Shown here: one piece after another, positions 1 to 6,635 of the stretch
How positions within the stretch are numbered: position 1 is the first letter of the stretch
Layout: each line of letters opens with the position of its first letter
Assembly: GCA_900765975.1 (NCBI GenBank)
Contig: CAAFTS010000097.1
Location: forward strand, 1-8,858
Reading direction: 5' to 3'
Source of the DNA: Lachnospiraceae bacterium
GTDB lineage: Bacteria; Bacillota; Clostridia; Lachnospirales; Lachnospiraceae
Length of the DNA: 8,858 bases
Notes under the pieces: generated by a model
Told to the model about the DNA's origin: nothing
The model's input: the letters and a program-made list of their open reading frames with translations, nothing else
Database searches by the model: none
Position numbers and translations under genes: made by a program

Positions 1-1018
1 AAATTGGTTTAATTGCCAAGGATTGAAACTGGTCGCTTACATAATACAGTAATTCAGATAATCCCTTTCCAGTTACTCCTGAAATCGGAAAAACATGAAT
101 CCCCTGAGGTTCAAATTCTTTTCGAAGACGCTCTACCGGATCTTCATCTTCAGTATAGATAAGATCCGTTTTATTTGCTGCAATTACTTGCGGTCTTTTC
201 GCAATTTCAGGATTATACGCTTCTAATTCTTTATTTATTTTATAAATATCATCAACAGGATCTCTTCCTTCAATACCTGCCGCATCTACAACGTGGATCA
301 TCATCTTTGTACGTTCAATATGACGTAAAAACTCATGTCCAAGTCCCACTCCTTCAGATGCACCTTCAATTAGTCCAGGAATATCCGCAATAACAAATCC
401 CTTTGCATGATCCAAATCGACAACACCAAGATTGGGATTGAGAGTCGTAAAATGATAATTCGCAATTTTAGGTTCAGCATTTGTGACACGAGACAACAAC
501 GTAGATTTTCCAACATTTGGAAAACCAATTAGGCCAACATCTGCGATGACCTTTAATTCTAAAGTAACTTCGAGTTCCATAGCTGGTTTTCCTGGCTGAG
601 CATATTTAGGTACCTGCATTGTTGCTGTCGCAAAATGCTGATTACCTAGACCACCTTTTCCGCCTTTTAAAACAACCTGTCTCTGATTATCACCCGACAT
701 GTCTGCGATGACTTTTCCGCTTTTCGCCTCCTTGATAATAGTACCTTCCGGTACTTTGAGAATAAGATCTTTTCCATTTTTTCCATGGCATCGACGCTTT
801 CCGCCTTCTTCTCCGTTTTCGGCAGCATATTTTCTCTTATGACGGTAATCTACCAATGTATTTAACCCTTTATCTACTTCAAAAATCAAATCTCCGCCTT
901 TTCCGCCGTCTCCACCATCCGGACCTCCGTTTGGAACATATAATTCACGTCGAAAACTACAGTGTCCATTTCCACCATTTCCGGAGCGAATCCATATTTT
1001 AGCTCTATCTGCAAACAT
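1..1018 (-). CDS. obg: Obg/CgtA family ribosome-assembly GTPase, C-terminus beyond window
   Basis: Obg is an essential P-loop GTPase that binds the 50S subunit during late assembly and links ribosome maturation to nucleotide levels. I translated 339 uninterrupted codons. The glycine-rich Obg fold spans about residues 2-158, with GGPDGGDGGKGG at 31-42. The G domain follows: G1 GFPNVGKS at 165-172, the FTT switch I motif at 190-192, G3 DIPG at 212-215, G4 NKTD at 282-285 and a G5-like ISGV at 312-315. Family members are usually about 420-430 residues, so the missing part is the end of the G domain and the C-terminal OCT domain. The ATG at 1016-1018 is set by a GGAGG at 1026-1030, seven bases upstream, and by the conserved MFxDRAKI-like start. 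The gene lies downstream of rpmA but is separated from it by an intrinsic terminator, so it probably has some transcription of its own. Identity is essentially certain. Confidence 0.98.
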   Translation of the reverse strand, partial: MFADRAKIWIRSGNGGNGHCSFRRELYVPNGGPDGGDGGKGGDLIFEVDKGLNTLVDYRHKRKYAAENGEEGGKRRCHGKNGKDLILKVPEGTIIKEAKSGKVIADMSGDNQRQVVLKGGKGGLGNQHFATATMQVPKYAQPGKPAMELEVTLELKVIADVGLIGFPNVGKSTLLSRVTNAEPKIANYHFTTLNPNLGVVDLDHAKGFVIADIPGLIEGASEGVGLGHEFLRHIERTKMMIHVVDAAGIEGRDPVDDIYKINKELEAYNPEIAKRPQVIAANKTDLIYTEDEDPVERLRKEFEPQGIHVFPISGVTGKGLSELLYYVSDQFQSLAIKPI

Positions 1019-1069
1019 AACACAACCTCCTCAGATTATATAATATATATTATAAACAGAAAACATTTT

Positions 1070-1100
1070 AAAAAAAGGCAGGAAAATATTCCTGCCTTTT
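1070..1100 (-). terminator. Intrinsic terminator between rpmA and obg
   Basis: Read on the minus strand, GGCAGGAA/TTCCTGCC forms an 8-bp stem (1089-1096 with 1077-1084) closed by a 4-nt loop. The stem can be extended by four A-T pairs and runs into a 7-T tract (1070-1076). It begins 11 bases after the rpmA stop codon. The plus strand also carries a short T run after the stem, so weak bidirectional action is possible. It should end or attenuate the rplU-prp-rpmA transcript before obg. The 50 bases between it and the obg ribosome binding site are very A+T-rich. Confidence 0.85.
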
Positions 1101-1111
1101 ATAACGGTTGA

Positions 1112-1396
1112 TTATTCAGCTACCGGATAGATAGAAACCTGTTTCTTATCTCTTCCTTTTCTTTCAAATCTTACAACACCATCAACCAGTGCAAACAAAG
1201 TATCGTCTCCACCACGTCCTACATTCAGACCTGGATGAATCTTTGTTCCGCGCTGTCTGTAAAGGATGTTGCCAGCTTTTACAAACTGTCCGTCTGCTCT
1301 TTTGGCACCCAATCTTTTTGCTTCAGAGTCACGTCCGTTCTTTGTAGAACCAACTCCTTTTTTATGAGCGAAAAACTGAAGGTTCAATTTCATCAT
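1112..1396 (-). CDS. rpmA: 50S ribosomal protein L27 with cleavable N-terminal extension
   Basis: L27 sits at the base of the 50S central protuberance; its N-terminal arm reaches toward the peptidyl transferase centre and contacts tRNA. The 94-residue product begins [20 protein letters not shown]. The LNLQFF segment is the Firmicutes-specific extension that the cysteine protease Prp removes between FF and AHKKG, leaving the mature arm AHKKGVGST. The rest shows the family core, including [15 protein letters not shown] and [11 protein letters not shown]. The first of two adjacent ATGs is chosen because GGAGG at 1407-1411 lies 10 bases upstream; starting at the second would lose only one Met. 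That ribosome binding site is just outside the stop codon of prp, five bases from this gene, so translation of the two is probably coordinated. A terminator follows. Identity is certain; the cleavage site comes from known family biology and the matching motif. Confidence 0.98.
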   Translation of the reverse strand: MMKLNLQFFAHKKGVGSTKNGRDSEAKRLGAKRADGQFVKAGNILYRQRGTKIHPGLNVGRGGDDTLFALVDGVVRFERKGRDKKQVSIYPVAE

Positions 1397-1401
1397 GGTA
1401 G

Positions 1402-1734
1402 TTACACCTCCTCGAAAATAATATCAATGTATGGTTCGTATTCGTTGTCATCTTCCAATCCTTCTAATCCAAGAAGCATTGCTTTCACTAACAACTGTGC
1501 ATCATGCGTAGGTTCTTTCAGAAAACGGAACTGAATCATTCCTTCTTCTTCATCGGATACACAGCTTGTCTCATCTTCTGCAAAGCGTTCAATTGCATTT
1601 AAGGTATTGATCACTAACATAGATGCTGCTGCGCAGACAATATCGGTTCCTATCTCGGAATATTCCGCATGACCAATAAAGTCAAATCCCATATATGCAT
1701 GATTTTCATTCACATAAATTGTTGCATGAATCAT
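1402..1734 (-). CDS. prp: Prp ribosomal-processing cysteine protease (YsxB family)
   Basis: Prp removes the N-terminal extension of L27 in Firmicutes and related bacteria that carry it. The 110-residue product matches the family in length. It shows the conserved GHA motif with His22 and the DIVCAAAS motif with Cys34, the same His/Cys positions reported as catalytic in the Staphylococcus aureus enzyme. It lies between rplU and rpmA, the usual place, directly upstream of its substrate gene. It starts only 6 bases after the rplU stop codon. I see no clear GGAGG before the ATG at 1732-1734, so translation probably depends on ribosomes finishing rplU, which would keep the protease at low levels. 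Its last codons are followed at once by the rpmA ribosome binding site. No deviation from a functional enzyme is visible. Confidence 0.95.
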   Translation of the reverse strand: MIHATIYVNENHAYMGFDFIGHAEYSEIGTDIVCAAASMLVINTLNAIERFAEDETSCVSDEEEGMIQFRFLKEPTHDAQLLVKAMLLGLEGLEDDNEYEPYIDIIFEEV

Positions 1735-1740
1735 AGCTGA

Positions 1741-2049
1741 TTATGCATTGATCTTTTCGATCTTGACTGCTGTATACTGCTGTCTGTGACCATTTTTCTT
1801 ATGGTATCCAGATTTTCTCTTATACTTGTAAACAATGACTTTTTTAGCCTTGCCATCTCCGATTACGGAAGCTGTAACTGTTGCTCCGTCTACAACCGGA
1901 TTACCAACAACGAGCTTGTCGTTGTTTACTGCAAGAACCTGGTCAAACGTATAAGTTTCTCCAGCTTCTACACCACGCTTTTCTACTTTAATGATATCGC
2001 CTTCGGCTACTTTGTACTGTTTACCACCTGTTGCTATAATCGCGTACAT
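1741..2049 (-). CDS. rplU: 50S ribosomal protein L21
   Basis: L21 is a 23S rRNA-binding protein of the large subunit. The 102-residue product begins [14 protein letters not shown], the typical L21 start, and carries the conserved C-terminal signature with [16 protein letters not shown]. The frame is open for ten more codons upstream, but the ATG at 2047-2049 is chosen because GGAGG (2056-2060) is spaced six bases before it and because L21 proteins begin at this Met. It is the first gene of the rplU-prp-rpmA transcription unit, with a strong promoter and a structured leader resembling the L21 autoregulatory leader upstream. No anomalies are seen. Confidence 0.98.
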   Translation of the reverse strand: MYAIIATGGKQYKVAEGDIIKVEKRGVEAGETYTFDQVLAVNNDKLVVGNPVVDGATVTASVIGDGKAKKVIVYKYKRKSGYHKKNGHRQQYTAVKIEKINA

Positions 2050-2133
2050 GGGGCACCTCCTATTATCATTACTCGCCAATTATGGTGTCTGCAGCAATTG
2101 CAGAACTTGAAAAACCTCATTGTGCGGCATACT
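2050..2133 (-). ncRNA. L21 leader-like structured 5' UTR
   Basis: About 84 bases separate the predicted transcription start from the rplU ATG. On the minus strand they can fold into a nested hairpin. CAAT (2119-2122) pairs with ATTG (2077-2080), GGT (2114-2116) with ACC (2084-2086), and TCTGCA (2099-2104) with TGCAGA (2088-2093) around a 5-nt loop. An alternative GCC/GGC pairing (2126-2128 with 2075-2077) could close the base. Firmicutes are known to carry an L21 leader at this position, thought to let excess L21 repress its own operon. Position, size and nested pairing fit; I could not run a covariance model, so the family assignment is inferred. Confidence 0.72.
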
Positions 2134-2138
2134 TCTAA

Positions 2139-2167
2139 AGAATAGCATATCAATTTTATAAAGTCAA
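2139..2167 (-). promoter_or_regulatory. Sigma-A promoter of the rplU-prp-rpmA operon
   Basis: On the minus strand a TTGACT -35 box (2162-2167) is followed by a 17-base spacer and a TATTCT -10 box (2139-2144), with an extended -10 TGC directly before it. Transcription should start near 2132-2134. The -35 box lies within the last codons of the amidohydrolase-like remnant upstream. Confidence 0.85.
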
Positions 2168-2305
2168 TAGTTTTTTTGCATTTTCCTCAAAAATAAGCCT
2201 CTTTTCATCATCTGTTAACTGCATATTTTTCAATTGAAACAACTGCTCTTTATATTTTTCACTCTCTGGATAGATACCGCCAAAAGAGCGATGGAAAGGG
2301 AAATA
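2156..2305 (-). pseudogene. Decayed C-terminal fragment resembling an amidohydrolase
   Basis: Downstream of the CBS gene, 49 open codons precede a TAA at 2156-2158. They read FHRSFGGIYPESEKYKEQ, then a charged helix, ending with LTDDEKRLIFEENAKKLL. That final pattern (L-S/T-x-E/D-x-K-x-x-I-x-x-x-N-A-x-x-L) is the usual C-terminal helix of Amidohydro_2- and TatD-like metal-dependent hydrolases. The frame is closed on the 5' side by a TGA at 2306-2308, has no start codon with a ribosome binding site, and lacks any metal-binding motif. A neighbouring frame reads NGLSVSSDEAD just upstream, as if a frameshift separated two pieces of the same gene. I read this as a relic of a gene that once lay between the CBS gene and rplU. 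It could instead be chance open sequence; the family name is tentative. Confidence 0.5.
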
Positions 2306-2348
2306 TCAGCTTCATCTGAAGAAACAGACAATCCATTGTGTATGAAAA

Positions 2349-2780
2349 TCAATCATTACATTTACCCTTAGCTTTCAACTCTAAGAGCTGATTATAACAG
2401 TATTCGATAATACTTTTACGAGTAATGATTCCGATAAAATTATTCATATCATCTACTACCGGAACAAAGTTCTGGTTCATAGCTTTTTGTAGCAAATCTT
2501 CCATATCTGCATCTGCCGACACAGCAAAATAATCGTTTTTTCTTGGAAAATCGGTAATAAAAACATTTTCAGCTTTTTTGATATCCATATTATGCTGGCT
2601 TTTTATAAACCAGAGCAGATCGCCTTCTGTAATCGTTCCGACGTATTTTCCATCTCGATTCAGCATTGGAATACAGCTATAACGATGATATTCCATTGTT
2701 TCCAAAACTTGTCTTAATGTACAATAATCATGGATATATGCAACTTCACCCTTTGGCTTCAGAAAAAATAAGATATTCAT
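2349..2780 (-). CDS. Tandem CBS-domain protein
   Basis: The 143-residue cytosolic protein is little more than a pair of CBS domains (about residues 8-62 and 74-133), which normally form one Bateman module that binds adenosine nucleotides. Ligand-motif-like segments are GTITEGD at 48-54 and GIITRKSI at 117-124. There is no enzymatic domain, transporter or DNA-binding segment, and no membrane helix, so it probably acts on a partner. The ATG at 2778-2780 is chosen over an in-frame TTG two codons upstream because AGGAGG (2789-2794) is eight bases away from the ATG but only two from the TTG. It begins 15 bases after the aspartate kinase stop and is surely co-transcribed with it, which suggests, but does not prove, a regulatory link to aspartate-family amino acid synthesis or energy sensing. 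The sequence ends at a TGA with no terminator seen. Confidence 0.88.
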   Translation of the reverse strand: MNILFFLKPKGEVAYIHDYCTLRQVLETMEYHRYSCIPMLNRDGKYVGTITEGDLLWFIKSQHNMDIKKAENVFITDFPRKNDYFAVSADADMEDLLQKAMNQNFVPVVDDMNNFIGIITRKSIIEYCYNQLLELKAKGKCND

Positions 2781-2795
2781 TGCCAAAACCTCCTG

Positions 2796-4115
2796 TTAAA
2801 TCTGTGTTACAACAAAGATGTCATATAATGCACGAATGGCATTTTTAAAATCATCGTGGCGAACACCAACAATAATATTCAACTCACTGGAACCTTGATC
2901 GATCATTTTAACATTAATATGCGCATGTGCAAGTGCCGAGAAAATTCTGCCGGCAGTTCCACGTGTTGCACGCATTCCTCGTCCTACAATCGCAATCAGA
3001 GCAAGGTCTGATTCCAGTTCGATATGATCCGGCTGAACTGCTTTGTGTATACAGGATAACACTTTTTGTTCTTTTTCTTCAAACTCATCTTTATGTACAA
3101 AGATTGTCATTGTATCAATTCCGGAAGGCATATGTTCGATGGAAATATCATTTTGTTCGAAGACTTCCAGAACCTTTCGGCAAAATCCAATTTCTGAATT
3201 CATCATTGCTTTTTCAATTGTAATTGAAACAAACCCATCTGTTCCGGCAATTCCGGTGATAGTGTATTTTGGCTGTCTGCAAGTTCCTTCTACAATTAAT
3301 GTACCTTTATCTTCCGGAGCATTGGTATTTCGGATATTGATTGGAATTCCGGCCTTACGTACCGGGAAAATTGCATCTTCGTGAAGAACACTGGCACCCA
3401 TATAGGATAACTCACGTAATTCTTTATAGGTAATTGTTTCGATGGATTTTGGATTTTTTACAATTCTAGGATCCGCAATTAAAAATCCAGATACATCAGT
3501 CCAATTTTCATATAAATCGGCTTCAACTGCAAGTGCAACTAAAGAACCAGTTACATCAGAGCCACCACGAGAGAATGTAACAACAGTTCCATCTTCCTTT
3601 GCACCATAAAAACCAGGAATTACAGCACCGGTTGAACCTTCTAGTCGTTTACTAAGAAGTTCATTGGTGACCGCGTCATTAAAATGTCCATCCTCATCAA
3701 AACGAATCACTTCAGCAGCATCAATAAATTCAAACCCAAGATAAGATGCCATAATTTTTCCATTTAAATATTCTCCTCTTGATGCTGCATAATCTCTGCC
3801 TATTTTCTTGCCAAAGTTCTCACGGATTTGAGTAAAATCATCTTCTAAAGACAAGCTTAGTCCTAATCCATCAATAATTTCCTGATAGCGTTCTTTGATG
3901 GCATTCATCTGTTCTGTGAACTTTTTTTCTCTAATAGCAGCACCATAACAACTATAAAGCATATCCGTTACTTTTGTATCTCCAGAAGAACGTTTTCCAG
4001 GTGCAGAAGGGATAACAAACATTCTGGATTTGTCTGCCCGAATAATTCTGCCAACTTTTTTAAATTGTTCAGCGCTTGCAAGAGAACTTCCACCAAATTT
4101 AACTACCTTTTTCAT
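2796..4115 (-). CDS. lysC: Aspartate kinase, monofunctional, tandem ACT domains
   Basis: This enzyme phosphorylates aspartate with ATP, the first step to lysine, threonine, methionine and diaminopimelate. The 439-residue product has the amino acid kinase domain first: KFGGSS at residues 6-11, a PSAPGKR segment at 36-42 and SRGGSDVTGS at 182-191. Two C-terminal ACT domains follow, about 288-360 and 370-439, the last with MIDQGSSELNIIVGV. Length and the SAPGKR segment resemble the YclM/ThrD-like group of Firmicutes enzymes rather than the enzyme that makes an internal beta subunit, so feedback by lysine and/or threonine is likely but unproven. The ATG at 4113-4115 is supported by GGAGG at 4125-4129, nine bases away. 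It has its own promoter and a short leader of roughly 37 bases, too short for a lysine riboswitch. The downstream CBS gene follows within 15 bases. The family is certain; the symbol is generic. Confidence 0.96.
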   Translation of the reverse strand: MKKVVKFGGSSLASAEQFKKVGRIIRADKSRMFVIPSAPGKRSSGDTKVTDMLYSCYGAAIREKKFTEQMNAIKERYQEIIDGLGLSLSLEDDFTQIRENFGKKIGRDYAASRGEYLNGKIMASYLGFEFIDAAEVIRFDEDGHFNDAVTNELLSKRLEGSTGAVIPGFYGAKEDGTVVTFSRGGSDVTGSLVALAVEADLYENWTDVSGFLIADPRIVKNPKSIETITYKELRELSYMGASVLHEDAIFPVRKAGIPINIRNTNAPEDKGTLIVEGTCRQPKYTITGIAGTDGFVSITIEKAMMNSEIGFCRKVLEVFEQNDISIEHMPSGIDTMTIFVHKDEFEEKEQKVLSCIHKAVQPDHIELESDLALIAIVGRGMRATRGTAGRIFSALAHAHINVKMIDQGSSELNIIVGVRHDDFKNAIRALYDIFVVTQI

Positions 4116-4158
4116 CTATTGTATCCTCCAAAATTTCAAATCTAATTTACGACTTTTT

Positions 4159-4187
4159 ATTATACATCGGAATAATTCTCTTGTAAA
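4159..4187 (-). promoter_or_regulatory. Sigma-A promoter of the aspartate kinase-CBS unit
   Basis: On the minus strand TTTACA (-35, 4182-4187) and a perfect TATAAT (-10, 4159-4164) are separated by 17 bases. Transcription should begin near 4152, about 37 bases before the lysC ATG. The -35 box starts nine bases past the ybaK stop codon, and I see no terminator in between, so read-through from the upstream operon is also likely. Confidence 0.85.
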
Positions 4188-4195
4188 TAAAATTA

Positions 4196-4675
4196 TTAGA
4201 CCGTCACTTCACCATAATAAGCATGAGCCGCTGTGCACAAATCTTCGGGTTTTATTCGTATCTGCATTCCCAGTTTACCTCCGCTTACATAAATAGAATC
4301 CTGTTCTTTCGCGCTTACAGATATAACGGTAGGAAATGCTTTTTTCATCCCAATTGCAGTGCAGCCGCCCCGAACATAACCGGTTACCTTTGTAATTTCT
4401 TTGACTGGAAGCATTTCAATAGATTTTTCCCCAACTATTTTAGCTGCTTTTTTCAAATCCAATTCTGCCTCAATTGGAATCACAAAAACATAATGTTCTT
4501 TACTTTTTCCGGTTGTTACAAGTGTTTTATAAACCTGATCATGGGGGAGTCCGATTGAATCTGCCGTAGAAATTCCACTTTCAAAAAGATCACATTCGTA
4601 AGTCTGATATTCATATGGAATCTGCAGTTTATCCAGTATCCGCATGGCATTGGTTTTTAATTCTTTTTTACTCAT
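4196..4675 (-). CDS. ybaK: YbaK/EbsC-family aminoacyl-tRNA deacylase
   Basis: Proteins of this single-domain family hydrolyse mischarged tRNA in trans; the E. coli member removes Cys from tRNA-Pro. The 159-residue product matches the family throughout. VYKTLV holds the conserved lysine (Lys50), followed by the VFVIP strand, the LDLKKAAK helix and the loop region GYVRGGCTAIGMKK at 99-112. The family normally has Ser-Pro (GGxSPxG) where this protein has Thr-Ala, so the proline of the GXXXP substrate loop is missing. The ATG at 4673-4675 is chosen: a GGGGG at 4684-4688 lies eight bases upstream and acts as a slightly imperfect ribosome binding site. An in-frame GTG at 4682-4684 lies inside that site and is unlikely. 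The gene begins 16 bases after the RNase G stop and is probably co-transcribed with it. The family is clear; substrate specificity is open. Confidence 0.93.
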   Translation of the reverse strand: MSKKELKTNAMRILDKLQIPYEYQTYECDLFESGISTADSIGLPHDQVYKTLVTTGKSKEHYVFVIPIEAELDLKKAAKIVGEKSIEMLPVKEITKVTGYVRGGCTAIGMKKAFPTVISVSAKEQDSIYVSGGKLGMQIRIKPEDLCTAAHAYYGEVTV

Positions 4676-4691
4676 AGGAAACACCCCCTTT

Positions 4692-5879
4692 TTAGATTAT
4701 GTATTCATATAATGGTTTGCGAACTTTTTTCCTTGTTATTTCAACAAGTTGCAATTCTGTCACATCCACTAATGTAGCCTGGATAGGATCTTTGGATAAC
4801 TCATGCCGAAATGATTTTAGTAAGCTCTGCATGGCATTTTCATCATCAAGGTTGATAAAATCCACAAGAATGATGCCGGATAGATTTCGAAGTCGCATTT
4901 GTCTGGCTATTTCCTGTGCTGCCTCCAGATTGATTTTCAAATAACTTTCAGCTGTATTTTTCTTAGAAACATCTTTTCCCGAATTGACATCAACAACGGT
5001 AAGCGCTTCTGTCGGTTGAATAATGAGATAGCCTCCATGTTTTAGCCATACACGCTCTCCAATTGCCCGTTCCCGTATTTTTCTTAAATTATATAAGGAA
5101 CTGAGCGGCAGGGAGGGATTCTCATATTTACGTAATATAGGTAGAGATTCCGGCTGTTCTATTTCAAAATATTCCTTTACTTCATCGAAAAGTTCCGTAT
5201 CTTCAATGAGTATTTCTTCAAGCCCATTTAAATACACATTTTTAAGATCCGTAATATAGGGCTTTACAGCAGATTCAAGACAGGAATAACAAGTTCGATG
5301 AATAGCGACCTCTTTGATATGTTCATATCGCATTTGTAATTTATGTATTTCGGCAAGCACCGTATCGAAGGACACATCTTTTGCGTTTGTACGAAGGATA
5401 AGTCCGTAATCATCATTTTTTAAGCCCTGTAATTTTTGCTTCAATTCTTCCCGCTGTATTTTAGAAATTTTTGCCGAGGCTCCGATTCGGGTATTTCCAG
5501 ATGTAAGCACTGCATATCTACCGGTGAAACTGAGATTACTGCTTACGGTAGGTGCTTTTGTTTTTGCAGCTTCTCGAGTAATCTGTACAACAAGTTCATC
5601 TCCGATACAAAGCGGTTTCTTTCCAATTTTATGCGTAAAAAAAGCATGTGGTGCCTGACTGAGATCGTAATAACAATTTATACCTCCTATATCAATAAAG
5701 GCTGCGCCTATATTAGGAACGATATTTTGCACTTTACCTACATAGATGCTATTTAGTCTTGGATTTTGTTGTTCATTGTTGCTTTGTGGACTACAATGGA
5801 TTTCCACCACTTCATTGTCTTCCAATTCCCATGTCCAGATATTTTTTTCTTCTTTTGTTATTAAAATTTTACGTTTCAT
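4692..5879 (-). CDS. rng: Ribonuclease E/G family endoribonuclease, short form
   Basis: RNase E/G enzymes cleave single-stranded A/U-rich RNA at 5'-monophosphorylated ends, in 5S or 16S rRNA maturation and mRNA decay. Counting from the ATG at 5877-5879 the product has 395 residues. An S1-like RNA-binding domain lies around 43-118, with IYVGKVQNIVPNIGAAFIDI. The catalytic core has TVVDVNSGK (Asp297) and LVDFINL (Asp340), matching the magnesium-binding Asp303 and Asp346 of E. coli RNase E, plus LEAAQEIARQMRLRNLSG. The chain stops at VRKPLYEYII, just before the point where E. coli enzymes have the CPxC zinc link and the C-terminal dimerisation domain. The start is uncertain: the ribosome binding site is weak (GAAAG, 11 bases away) and an in-frame GTG at 5886-5888 would add three residues. 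It follows the DUF2344 gene by about 50 bases and precedes ybaK closely, within one operon. Confidence 0.93.
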   Translation of the reverse strand: MKRKILITKEEKNIWTWELEDNEVVEIHCSPQSNNEQQNPRLNSIYVGKVQNIVPNIGAAFIDIGGINCYYDLSQAPHAFFTHKIGKKPLCIGDELVVQITREAAKTKAPTVSSNLSFTGRYAVLTSGNTRIGASAKISKIQREELKQKLQGLKNDDYGLILRTNAKDVSFDTVLAEIHKLQMRYEHIKEVAIHRTCYSCLESAVKPYITDLKNVYLNGLEEILIEDTELFDEVKEYFEIEQPESLPILRKYENPSLPLSSLYNLRKIRERAIGERVWLKHGGYLIIQPTEALTVVDVNSGKDVSKKNTAESYLKINLEAAQEIARQMRLRNLSGIILVDFINLDDENAMQSLLKSFRHELSKDPIQATLVDVTELQLVEITRKKVRKPLYEYII

Positions 5880-5927
5880 GGTTTTCACTGCTTTCTGTTT
5901 CCCCTTCTTTTGAAAGAGTGCACATTA

Positions 5928-6635
5928 TTATAGATCAAGAATTGGCTTTCCCAAAGATTCCAGTGTTACTAGTTCACGCTGTTCACTGCCAATATTTGCA
6001 TACATTTCTAAGCGTTGAAAAGCAAAAGTAAGGTTTTCGTCTTGAATTCCGGCATATTTCAAAAACGCCTCCATAACCAAATCCGGTTTCAGATTTTGTA
6101 CACTTCCCGCAGCAAGTTTTAGAAACAGCTTGTCTTCATAAAACTCTGCCTCATAAATCATTGGACGGATATTCACTTCTTGTTCACTCCGCTTTGTCTG
6201 CTTTACAATCCGAATATCAGGCTGTTCATAAAATTCAGTAAATATTTCTTTCCAGTTTTGAGGAAGTGCTCCCTTTTGTACATTTACAAAATAATCTGCC
6301 GCAGCAACGATTGCCATTCCAGTCGCCTTCTTCTCCTCGGAAATCTGACGAAAACTTACGATTTCCATTCCCTCAACCATAACGGCATTCATACGTTTTA
6401 CAGCCTCTTCGCTTGAAATAGGCTCTGTCAGTTCAATATCTACATATTCCCCGTCACTGGTCAGTCCAATTCCTAAAGGACTTGCAAATGACATAATCAT
6501 GTGCGGACTGTATCCACCTGTAAATGCAATCGGAATCTCTGCTCTTCGCATCACTTTCTGAAAGAAACGCATGACATCCAGATGTCCGATGAATTTTAAA
6601 ACTCCATATTTACGAAATTTAATTCTAACCCTCAT
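5928..6635 (-). CDS. TIGR03936/DUF2344 radical-SAM-linked protein
   Basis: This family has no established biochemical function. It is known for being encoded next to, or fused to, TIGR03960 radical SAM proteins, as here. The 235-residue product shows the family's N-terminal signature: RIKFRKYG at residues 4-11, FIGHLDVMRFFQK at 15-27 and GYSPHMIMSFASPLGIGL at 41-58, with SDGEYVDIEL after it. The C-terminal half is less conserved, and no signal peptide or membrane segment is seen. The ATG at 6633-6635 is chosen because GGAGG (6644-6648) is eight bases upstream; a TTG six codons earlier contains that site and is unlikely. Its start overlaps the end of the radical SAM gene by 11 bases, and its ribosome binding site is written in that gene's last glycine codons, so the two are translationally coupled. 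A shared function on one substrate is an inference from this pairing. Confidence 0.93.
   Translation of the reverse strand: MRVRIKFRKYGVLKFIGHLDVMRFFQKVMRRAEIPIAFTGGYSPHMIMSFASPLGIGLTSDGEYVDIELTEPISSEEAVKRMNAVMVEGMEIVSFRQISEEKKATGMAIVAAADYFVNVQKGALPQNWKEIFTEFYEQPDIRIVKQTKRSEQEVNIRPMIYEAEFYEDKLFLKLAAGSVQNLKPDLVMEAFLKYAGIQDENLTFAFQRLEMYANIGSEQRELVTLESLGKPILDL

Noticed and set aside
1039..1054. Perfect 16-base A/T palindrome (TATAATAT repeated inverted) upstream of obg
   Set aside because: It contains only A and T and is easily produced by chance in such A+T-rich sequence. It may hold an obg -10 box, but no convincing -35 box at proper spacing was found, so no promoter is called.
2050..2079. 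Ten-codon N-terminal extension of L21
   Set aside because: It would run through the ribosome binding site; L21 proteins begin at [14 protein letters not shown].
2321..2332. ACAAT/ATTGT inverted repeat after the CBS gene
   Set aside because: A 5-bp A+T-rich stem with a 2-base loop and no T tract is not a credible terminator.
4116..4195. Possible lysine riboswitch before aspartate kinase
   Set aside because: The leader from the predicted start is only about 37 bases, far below lysine riboswitch size, and contains no matching structure.
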